From: Bimastos eiseni
Lineage: Eukaryota > Annelida > Clitellata > Crassiclitellata > Lumbricidae
DNA length: 64,000 nt
Reading direction: 5' to 3'
Assembly: GCA_959347315.1 (NCBI GenBank)
Contig: OY365808.1
Coordinates: 6,165,057 to 6,229,056 of the forward strand
Shown: positions 49,001 through 61,000 of the stretch, in pieces
How positions within the stretch are numbered: position 1 is the stretch's first letter
How the letters are laid out: each line of letters begins with the position of its first letter
Translations under genes and position numbers: made by a program
The notes under the pieces: model-generated
Told to the model about the DNA's origin: nothing
Database searches by the model: none
The model's input: the letters and a program-made list of their open reading frames with translations, nothing else

Positions 49001-52000
49001 TACCACTTCCCTAAGCCATAGAAAAGGACCACATCTTAAAAGCCATAGAAAATGATCACATCTTTAAGCTGTGGAAAATGACCATGCCTTAAAGCCGTAG
49101 AAACTGTCCATGTCTTTAAGCCACGGAAATGGCCTTTCAGCCATAAAAAAATGACCACGTCTTAGAACCACAGAAAATGACCATGTCCTAAAATCATAGA
49201 AAACGACCTCGTGTCTGTAATGTTTTCAGTCCAATAGTCACCTAACAATCCTCCTTTCAATACTGTGACCAGGACAGAGTGGCCTCGAGAGGTCCTTGAA
49301 ATGGGCCATGCACAAGCGCAGATATAAACACACACATGCCGATAATGAAGATATAAAGTTGCAGGCAGTGTGTGAGCCATAAGGTGCAGTGGGCAGCTCT
49401 GCAGGTAAACAACCAGGTGGTGGTGGCTCGTTATATGGGATTATCAATGAGCTATCCCACTACTGCAGTGAACAGCATGCAACTGGAGTTTGTAGTTGAA
49501 TGGAAGCGAGGAGCCTATATATACACTTTATGAAACGGATGTGTTAAGTGGACATGCACAAATGATATGTATAACATATGTATATGGCATTACTGCTCAA
49601 GGAGAATGAGCACTCCTAAGTAGGCAATCATGAAAGGGCGCTATATAAATTGTTGTAGTAATAATATTCAATTCAATATGTCTATATTGATTCCAATAGA
49701 AGAACATGTATGTGAGTGAAACACAAATATGTCGATAATTAACTGGAGTGGGAGCAATAGCCCTGGAAGAAAAAAGAATAGGTGGACGTAATAATTTAGT
49801 AATTTCCAATGGAATTTGCATATGCATAAATAATATATATATATCCAACGCAATCTGTATCCAAGTGGGTGTAAATTTATAAATGCCATTGTATATTTAC
49901 AAACATCAGTAGGCATAAACTGAACAGAGGATTGAAAATAGAGGTTGTGAAGGAACGGAATAGATATGGTTTTGACAGAGGGAGGTCTCACACAAGGGAC
50001 CATTATATGTAACTAGGAAACCAATTGGCTTAGTAATATCCTTTCATCTTTTGCTGGGATTTGGAGGAGTCAGAGACTAATGGGCCTCTTCCAGCCAAGC
50101 AACGCAGGAGGAAAGACTAGATGCTAGATAGAGAATGGATGATAAGGAGCAGCAGAAGAGAGAAGGAGGGAGGAGAACAAGGAGAAGGCATAGGAAGGAG
50201 GCACAGGAGGCGAAGGGGACAGAGGATGAAGGAAGAGGAGGATGCATTGGACAAGGGAAGAGGAGGAGGACGGGGCAAAAGAATGAGGATGAAGTGGCAT
50301 TGGAGGAGGGCTTGGATGAGTTGGAGGGAGGGGAGGGAGGAGGATGGAGAGATCTGAGAAGCAGGATATGAATAGGTGGAGCTGGAAAAGAAGGCACACG
50401 TGCTATTGGCCATCACCCTATGACATATTGCCCTGGAATCGTCTGTGCTATTGGCATGATGAGCCGCCAACTGACAAATTGTTACAGCTCCCACTGTCAC
50501 ATGAAAGAAGGGTAGTCGTAAATAACGCCATGACAAAGCACCTCACATAGAAATCCTTACACACCTACAGCGGAGCAGAGAAGCCCAGTATCCATGGCAA
50601 CCAAAAGGTTCACCAGTGCACAAGCTCTATTCCAGCAGCTCTTACAATCTCTCATCCACCAAAGATTGACCCTTGCCCCCTTCTGATTGCCCTTCCCAGA
50701 AGGTTTTGGCTAAGTGGGACGGCAGTTCTCACTTCCAAAGGAATCTCCTCAATTGATAGCTACAATCAATCAATGAACCTTTACATAGCGCCTCATATAG
50801 AAATCTACTCAGAGGCGATCCTGGTCCAACCGTGGCCAAATACAATAGATTTCCGAGTGGAATACAAATTGGATAGAGATTTCCTAGGCAAGAGCTGAAG
50901 ATCCAATCCAAGCAATCAGACTTACAAACATGAAAGCACGACACTGACAACATCTTGTGCTTTCATCCATTAATTGTTGCAACGGAAGTCTTTGGATTAG
51001 CTTATATGAGGATTATTAGAGCAGATTACACTAGACATTTGGTCAGTTATCGCACAGGAAGAAGCAGAAGAAGAACTATCTTGGTACTTACACTGAAACA
51101 TGAGGGCCTGTAGACCCTGTAGCTCCAAGAACAAGTTATTTTTACAGTACAGTACAACTGCATTTTGATATTGCCCTCCTATGAAAGCTCAGAAGGGGAT
51201 ACATACATCTGACAGAAATGATGAGTGAATGACCTGTGCAAGGACCCAACACAAGGACCCACCTAGGCATAGAGACTCTGAGCATCCATGCCATCTGTCA
51301 GCTGTCCACGGGAATGGGAATCCATTGGTAGGTTCCAAGCTTGTGCATGGGCCCACCACTGGTGACTCATTCAGGATACTGTGCACTGTTTTGCTAACAG
51401 GTGTAAAATATTCGTTTGCAACAACATTTAACATCATTTAGGCTAGAACAGATTCTGACTAGATATCTTAAAGTGGCGCTATATAATTGTTCGATTACAT
51501 TACAAGGAGCACCTGAGTGGGGACTCTAACTGGCAGCCTCCACATTGCAGGTCGAGCGGTTCAACCAATCTGTGCTTGGAGTATCCAAGATCGCCCTGAA
51601 TAATAATTCATGGCCGCGTGCCGAGTGCGGATCGTGCCTGCTTTGTTAACACTGTGATGGTGCTGGTTCTGGTGGGAGAACGGCGGACACATCAACGTTC
51701 ACTCAGGGCTTTCATTTGGGTGGGGGAGTTCTAGTACACTGCTATGTCTGGTCCCTATAACGTATATGGTTGGAGCTACCAGCCCTTGTTCTATGCAGAA
51801 CCACCAAAAAACTGTACATTTTTAATGCTTTAGCGCAGAATTGGTTCTCTCTCATGTATGCCAGGTTGATGAATCTGGCCCAAAGTCAGTGTTGCAGAAA
51901 GTGATGCCCTGAGACCCTAGAAATGTTCCCTACAATGGCTCTACATAAATATCTGATTGCATTATCGTCATCATCAATTCCTGGCACCAGCCATTTTGTA

Positions 52001-55000
52001 GCGATGGGTAAGAATAAATGGTCTCCGTTTTCCCGGTCATATCCCAAGTCCATTGCTACGTCCAAGTGATGTTATGTCATTTATATTACTATATATATAT
52101 GTCCAGCATATAGTCTTCGCCTGCCTTTCTTTCTTTTTCCTTCGAATTTTGCACTCTGTGCATCTCAAACATCACATTATATTAAATTAAAAACGATGCC
52201 TGGCTCTGGTAATCAATTTAAACAACTCCAGATGCCTCTTTGTAACACAGGTCCATGTATTTGATGAAAACAAGTAGAAGGCAATCTCCAGTCGGTTTTT
52301 TTTACCTAGTTTATCGTCACTTATAAAACTGAATCTTACCAGTTAATCTCTGTCACAAGACTAAACACATTCCGCACACATCTGCTGGAACAATTTCCAA
52401 TTGAAAATAGGTTTCTGATAGGCCAAAGCAACGCCCTTGGAAGAAGCAGCTGGTTTCCCAATAAAGTATTTCCCACTGAGGCACTGCAGATTACAGGAAG
52501 CATAAGACCTGATGTTATTAATGAAGAATTTTTCTTAAAAACCAGATTGACTACATTTCGAGTCTGGCTTAGAACAGTAACAGAGAAATGGCAATGTGGA
52601 TAGATGCATGCACCAAATGCCATGTACATCCAATAAACATCCCTAGAAGTTCACCTCTCGATCCGCTCCACGAGAAGACTCATCAGTTCAGAGTCGAAGC
52701 ACAGCGCTGTTTCTTCTACAAGGACTTCAGTAGGAATTAGGAATTGAGCCAATTGTTGTCCCTTTCTCAAAGCTAGGGCGCAGAGGACAGCAGCTATCAA
52801 CATCCTAACACAATCACAAGACTGGGAAATCTCAGAGGCCAACACCCCCCTCACCTACCCCGTCACAAGGGCACACGAGATTGGCCAAGAGGACACCGGA
52901 GAAGAAATCACCGGTTGTCGTCATGAATAAATAATACACCGCTCATGAATAAGCAATAAGCTGATCTCGGGAGCACTGCTTCACTGGCAGAGGCTTAGAC
53001 GACCAAGAGCAGCGTGTGCACAAGTGGATAGAAAAGCGGGAGTCTTCTTTCGGATTCAACTTGAAGTCCTCAATGCAAATTTACGACTTGCAGGTGCCGC
53101 AAATACACAGGAGGTTCTTTGATCCCAGACTAACTGATCATACGAAGGAAATCTCATGCAGCATAAGAAGACTTCATTAGCTATTCAGTCCACGCCAAAG
53201 ATACTCCATTGCATTCACCGCCCGCCCCAATGTCGTAGTAAGCTCATTGAGATCATTACCAAAGCCCTGTCGAATGCCGAGATCGCGAGGAAATATTTAC
53301 ACTGCCGCGTAGCGCGGGTCACAGCTAAGGAAGTTAATCATAATCAATATATTGTTTAGCAAGACTAAAAACACTTGACAAACACCTGATAACAACGCAC
53401 GGACTACAGACAACAGCTGATTAAAATAAGAGGCTCTTTGCTTGAACAGGAACGCCGCATTGGCATGCATACAGCAAACACAAATATGACATAACATAAC
53501 AATAAATTTATATAGCATCTATAAGCAGCCAGAAATTAAGGCAATATGTATGGAAGCATAGAAAGAGAAGAGGTGGTCATTGGTATGAAGTGTTGGCAAC
53601 TTCAGTTTTCTTCACCTTATCACATGAGGGCAAGTGGCCAGCCTTCTCAAGTTCTCCATCCCCTCTCCATAGCGGCTGAAGCAATTCGACTGCCACCCTG
53701 TACAGCACGTGTGGAATTTCTCATTCTCACTGACTAACTCTACAAAAATCTTTCAACTGAATTGATAAGTAGTTTCAACAGCGCTGAAACAATTGTCTTG
53801 TTGTTACCACAACCAGTAGTAACACACTCAGGCCAATCCACTGGGTAGACCTCAATTCAGAAGGCAAGCATTGACTGTTACTCTAAATAGCCGTGTTAAG
53901 CAAACAGCAGCGCGTCGTCACATCGAAAGCTTATTTAAGCGCGGAAAGCTTATTTTAACGGTGGCAATGTGCAGCATCAAGTCGCAAATGCCTGAATCGA
54001 GCATAAAACACACTGTCGTAAGTGCAGCCCGCCGTTAAAACATGCATATACAAGTCCGCCGAAGAGGCAGTCCGATTTATAACGGAGCCAGGGTGTTGCA
54101 AGAATTGTTGCACTGCTGTTTCCCATCTCGTTGACGCTCCCTTTCGGCCGCCCTCCTTTCAACTCCCCCCCCCCCAAACCTCAGCCTGGCCTCACTCTTA
54201 ATGCGTTTAACAGAGGCAAAGCCATAAGCAAGGATTGCCATTCCGTAGGGTCGCAAACGACGACGACACTAATGGAAATTGCATCGCTGAAATATGGACG
54301 AAGTAAACGGCAAATTCCATCCAAAGAAAACAGATCCAAACAACAGCAAATCTGGTCCGTTCAACTTGAACGGTTTATCCCATGAAGCCATCCATCCTGC
54401 AGCCGATCCAAAACAGCTGTAATCGGGAGGAAGGCGCGTAAGACGCCGCCACCGCCAGAAGCGCCAATGCGTTTACCCGATAAGTGAAATTCACTTACAT
54501 CTCCTCCAGTTGATGCAATCCTTTAAACTGGTCATTTCGGACGTGTGTGATTCCGTTGGACGAGACATCGCTACAAAGGAAAAACAACAGATTGGATCGT
54601 TATTGCAATCTTCAATTCCACTGCATTCATCCAAAAATACATCTCAACGCTTTAGAAAATGCAGAGAAGAGATACGAGTTCAGATATCTAGTGGCGTCAA
54701 GAGGTTTCAGGACTGAGTGAGCAAGCAAAGGAGCTGACGGAAGTAGTGAGTTGAGAGATAAAGTGGTTGACAATCAAACAAGTACACTAGTGATAAGTAA
54801 CCACACATGCAATGGAGCAAATGAGCGCACATCACCAAGCAACAAAGAGTATTGTGAAATATGCAGTCCATTTTCTGTCCAGCTAATACAGAAAGTCAAC
54901 TAATAGCAACTGCAGTAATTAATATTACAGTTATAAATCTACTAGCCTTACAAGTTACAACCCAGCTTCGCCTGGATATTGAAGTTTGAACCCACCGTTC

Positions 55001-58000
55001 GGCCCGAAATGCGTTCAGATCGAGAGTGTTCCATTTGGCGAGCACTCCAAGTGAGGCAGTGATTATTTAACCAATGCAATGATTAGCATATTATAACTAG
55101 CACAAACTTCAGACGAAGCGAATGCAAATGCAGTGGTTATTAAATCAAACGTGTGCGAATTTGAAAGTGAAAATTTGAAAATATCAGAATTTAAAGTAAA
55201 TTGTACTGAAAATGTTGACCCAGAAATTTGCAAAAGAACGTCTTGCAAAATCTTCCTGTGAGCATTTGCTAGGACAGAAAGAAATATTTTCTGTTTATAT
55301 CTTAGATACATTTTTATATCTTAGATACATTGCCTCTGCCAAGAAGATTAATCAGATGGGTTTTCTGTACTGGCCTAATTTGTTAAAGTTCATTAAGAAT
55401 AAAAACTTCAAAGCAACAAATCTCAACTTTCCACAAAGGTCACTAACGGCAGGTCATATAACCAGATCCTATAACACAGGTGCAACAGGGACTATAAGCA
55501 AAGCAATTCTATTATGGTCTGACGTTTTGGTCCATAAAACTTCAAAGGCATTAGAGATAATCCTAACCCATCAGACTGACTATTCTCAAGAGGGCACCTG
55601 CAACATTCACACAGTGTTCACAACACTCCTTGCTATGTAATTCTCCACATTTCAAGTCTCTCTGGTAAACAACCCAGTCTAGGATTTGAATAAATGGAGT
55701 AATATGTATGTCTACACACCCTACAAAACCCGATCTAGCTGGTAGAACTATACACGCGCCAGGCTTTGCTTTTGCTGACTTGAGTCTCACACTGTGCCAC
55801 ACACCCTGTAGGAACTGGCTTGACTACACAAGGTATCCGCCGTTGCTTTTGAGCTTTGGATGTCTTTTCTGGCCAATGCAATTTTGCTCTGTGAAGGGTT
55901 TCAGGCAACTGCCTCTGAAATATGAGGGGATCCCTTGAATCTTCTATGACCAACTACATGGGCAGCTGCTGATGAATGTCATCCTCCGCAGATCTGAAGG
56001 CTGGGGTGGGTTCTACAGAGAGGATATACTTGATGCTGGCACTTCCCAGACTTCGTGAGCAGTGACTTTGTTCATCGTCATCGACTCCAGCAACTCTCAA
56101 CTTTATGTCCACTAATGGTTCTAAGTGTCTGTGGGTTCATGTCATTTTATAGCTCATCTACTTGTCTAAAGGTGTCCAATTCTAGATTGGCCTCTTGTTT
56201 TCAATGACTTAATCAGCACCTGAGCAGGCAAGGGAAATGGTTTCTATTGACTTATACAGCACTAAAGAAGCATCTAGCTACACAAAAACGTTTGAGTCTA
56301 ATGAACAAATAATTGAACATAGCCATATGATAGCATTCATTTTATTTCTGCCTAATGGTTTCATTATTATGGGAACAAGATAAATATGACACAGACAAGG
56401 CAATTAAATTTAGACTGCACTCATTATTCATATGTTATATAAAACATATATATATAAATACAAGCATTTGAGTGTTTAAACATACAACTTGTATGAAAAT
56501 ATATACATAAATCGTTGAAGAATAATGACAGTACACAGTAGCAGGTAAAACATTTCTAAGAATAAGAAACTTTTTGACGTTGATAATTATATCAACCAAT
56601 TTCCAAGGCACCAGTCTAAACCGTTGAGTTGGTATCTAGACCGACAACAACTGCAAAAATGAATCTATCACCAGTGGCCCGAGGCGTCTCGTTAAAGACC
56701 CTTACGATCCGATTAAACCTTGGCCGACCACACACTGACTGGGTACAATCTCAGTACATCACCGTGGCCTTTTGGGAGCGATTTCAAGATGCTTACTAGG
56801 CCCAGAGATTAGCCTACTATTATGCAACCGGCTGTGTCGGAAATTGGCATAACAAATCAGGAAAGTGTGCCCGCTGAGTTGAGGTCAGGGTTACCAAGTT
56901 CTGGTTAAATCCCACTAAAAAAAGACCACAAAGGCCGGGGTAGGGGATTTCCCATATCCGAGTAATTCAAGATCAACTGCAATCTTCTGAATCTAATTAG
57001 ACAACATTAAAGATTTAGAGACAGTCCCTAAGACCAAACGCAACATGATTTAATGTCTGCTGACATGAATTCTCCCTAGATTACACGATGAAGCACTGAA
57101 ATCTATCATATCAATTCCCTAAGGGCATTTGAGCAGGTGTTGATTGCCAAACAGGAACTACTATTCGATTTATCAAGATCCGATTAACTGGAAATTTCAC
57201 CCAAAAAGAAGAGCACTGCCAAAGAAATGGGAACAATCAAAAATATGTGGATTCCATTTTTTAACTTACTTATATATAACTTAAAAAATCATAATTTTAC
57301 ACTAAAAGACAGTTAAAGTTGAACAAGGTCTTCAGAAGCTCCTTCACAGATTGAAATATGAACAGTCATCCAATCACAATGTAATGAAAAGCAGTCCATT
57401 ACACAAGCCCTGAGACTGCCATGGGCTGGACATGCTAGCATCTTCATTTTCTTAGACTCAGCATATGAGGAGAGAGATGGCACTATCCAGTCCCTTCCAT
57501 AACAATCTCACAAATTTCTTCCCTTGCAGAATACTACAATACTAAAAGCAGTGATGAAATTATGAATTTTGAATAAATCGGTAAGTACACTGTGATGTCA
57601 ACAGCATAAAATTAAAACAGCTCTGATGTAGTTTACAGTATACTGGGTGCATTAAATTCCTTTTGACTGTCTGACATGGAGTCTGGCACTGCAAGATGCA
57701 TACCTGGAAGATGGCCGCTTACCTGCTGTGCCCCTGAGGCTGTTGTAACATGTATCAAAACTGTATCTCTCACAGCAGAAGAACTCAATCCAGGCAGGGA
57801 AGACATTTGCATAAAATCTGAAAACTCAAACCAGGGTCACGACCTTATGCATATGAGGCATGTAGAACAATCGATCATTGACCCAGAATGAACACTGTTA
57901 GTAGCAGTACAAGTTGATATATTTGCCTTTTCACTGGTCCATGCGAACTCTCTTAGTTCACCACCAATGCTGTTTGCCCATTAAAAAATACATTTTATTA

Positions 58001-61000
58001 GGAACAGTGATTCTTAGACAGGCGTTTGTATACATAAACACAATGCCACAAGCGTATTGTATTGCACGGTTCTGCATATAATGGTTGTGCTGCATGTCAT
58101 CCCCTGAACTTGTAAGGGGTGTAGGTGTATACTTGACTGTTTCTGTATTTGTGTTTCAACAGCCTGTATATCCTTAAAGCCGTGGACCACCTCGTGGCAC
58201 AACCATAAGTAAGCCATTGTATATGCCACCAGGGACAATGTGTCAAAAAATATGTTCCATATTGAGCAGTGGTACAAGGTCCGTAATTAGCAACAATGTA
58301 AGCAAATGATATAGAGGCTAATAGGACAATTACTCTTCCGTTAAGTGCACTCACCCACCCCATTCAAATCAATTGTCTGGGGTGTCAGAGGGAAACATAG
58401 GAAACCCCCAAATGATCCATCTGTCCATCTGTTGCTGTTTATCCCCAGGCTGGCTGAACTCCAACTGCCCTCTCCAATTAACCCCACTGCCATGGGTGAT
58501 ATTCCAGTGTTATTACATGTGTCACAAAGAAATCCTGTAGTGGTCAGTACCTTCTGGTGCCACATTAAACATAAACTTTGGTCAGTACATCAACCAGCTG
58601 CATAGTACAACAGTGTCCACCTCTAAATTCAGATATAAACCTTGACACCTCACAGACTTTGAACTGGAAGGGTTGTTTATAATCCTAAGCTGACCCAGTG
58701 ACCCTCACCCACTACTAAGGCTAACTTTTCCCAATTCATGTTGACTACAAATGGTTTAGCTGGAACTTAAGTTTGCATCACTCAATAACAACATACATCA
58801 ATCTTATATAACAACATACAGCACTTGCAACTTATAATTAACACTAATCCAAAACCAATCTCTTTTGTAATTATATTTATCTGATCTCTAGTGAAAAGAT
58901 GTCAATCTTGATCATTGTTAGTTAGCCTAATCTGATCCAATAATTTCTATATATAGCAGTTATCATATTGAAAAAGAGATCAACTAATGCTCCCTTTGAT
59001 AAAAATAGCAATCAAAATCATAATCCAATTAAAAAAGCCACGTTGACAATCAACTTTGTCTTGAGCCTCGGCGTCTATGACGTTTCAGGTTTTCGAGTTA
59101 AAACTACAGTCCCACTTTTTTTCTACTCAAGGGGTTTCGCACTGGGAGCCCCGCAGAATGACCACTGCCTTGAGTAGCGCTATATAAATTAATAAATACA
59201 ATATAGCCCCACCTCTGCATGCAACCTGACCATGATTCATCTAATCAACCCAAACACAACCTACATCCTCCACCTCTTTCACCATCTACCATTCTGTGAC
59301 CAGATTTTGTCGTTTACAGACAACCCCTCTGCCTTGATGCAGCACTAGTCATTAGGCAGATACCCTGTGTTTATCTTAAAGCAGCGCTTGGAAATTCTCG
59401 TTTTGACAGCTATGATTATCGTCCATAGATCTTGGATTCAAATCCTGGTCTGTTCCTCACAATTAATATCTGTTCAACCTGGCACGCACTTCCCACAGAG
59501 ATGCGACTGTTGCCAAGGTGTAAAGTGCCCTTGTTCTGTATAAGCTGCTTTTTAAGTCTTGAAAGATTGATTTGTATCACCTTGGTTGAGCTGGGAGCAC
59601 CTCCGAGAAGACTTATTGAGGTGCGCTATATAAATGTTAAATGAATAAATGTTAAAATGAATGAATGTGGTTGAGTCATGTAATGAGCCTTGTATGTAAC
59701 CAACCGCCTGCACATAGTCTCATCATAACATAGTTCATCCTAATGGGTGGGTGCTGCATAGAGAGCTGGACTGCCAATCCTCTCGATTTTAGATTTTAGA
59801 GGTATTAATCCCCACCAGAGCAGTAATTCGGTATACGTATGAGACCAGAGCGAGAGGATTGACCACCTGCCTCATATGCAGAGGCCAAGAATATGAAGTT
59901 GCCACCAATTGGTATGCCCGCGGCTTGAGGGATGGCCCTTCTCTCTTCTCAATATAACATCAACCCCTGAATTTAGGCTGACAGGGACGTTGATCCCGAA
60001 ATCAGACTGCCTATTGAAAATAAAACTCTGTTATAAAGCAATCCTCGATATAACATCCAAAGGAGCACTATAAGGATATTCCAATGAGTCCTGTGTTTTG
60101 GAGTGTCTAATGGGGTTTCACAGTAAAAACAGCCTTACATCTGAAATGGGAAACCCCCAACAGTTTTGGCTTCCAGCCAAAAGCTCCTCCTCAATCCCAT
60201 TTTACTCCTTCCTGAGAACTACTTTCTTTAGCGGTAGTCAGACCGCAAACGTCTCTGAGTAGATATCATGAAGGGGTGCTATAGTAAGTCACAGCAATTG
60301 ATTTATCCGTGACAATCGCAGTTTACAGCAGAATAATTAAGCATCATCTTTTAAGTATAAGAAGATGGGATGAAATTCCTAAAAAGCAAAATAGTTGAGG
60401 AAGCATATTATCAATATGATGTAACTTAAAATGGTTAATGCTTTACTAATGTGCTCAAATTTCAACAGGGGCTCACTCCAAAACGTCTCTTCCTCCAAAT
60501 TCTCCATCCCCTCTCAGCCACGTCATGCATCCTCTAGGATCCTTTGATTGGCTTCACCTCTCTGTTCCCATGTTAGGACTTATGACAACAATAGCTAATT
60601 CCACATCCATTGCTTGCATTGGTCTCACTCTGAGGAATGGACCCTCTCTATGCTCTACCATCCTCTCTAGTACCATCCTCTCTAGTACCATCCTCTCTCA
60701 CCTTAACTAAAGCCTTACCTTTACTCTAAGGGTACCCTTCACTGGGAGCACTTCTGAAGGGCTTGTGCTATGTGAAGCACTTTATAAATGACCAAATACA
60801 ATACGATGTATGTATGTATGTATCTGGATATTTATACAGCGCCTTATAAGAACCTCTCGAATGCGCTAAACGTAACTACCTGTCAGATCTAAACAAATGC
60901 GATTTGCAGTGATTTATAAAATGCTTCCTTGGCTGCAAGCGGGGAAACGATGGTTGGCAAGCTCATAGTGACTAAGAGTGGGCAGTGATTTGGAGATCAG

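Larger units (their letters stand above)
46176..54498 (-). other. LRIG intron 2 (8.3 kb)
   Basis: Contains the 28-bp array, the purine-rich tract and L2 tails. 51500-54490 is otherwise unique-looking, with no supported gene. Confidence 0.8.

Noticed and set aside
50077..50536. Ser/Pro-rich and Glu/Arg-rich frames on both strands
   Set aside because: They arise from the purine-rich tract at 50105-50400.
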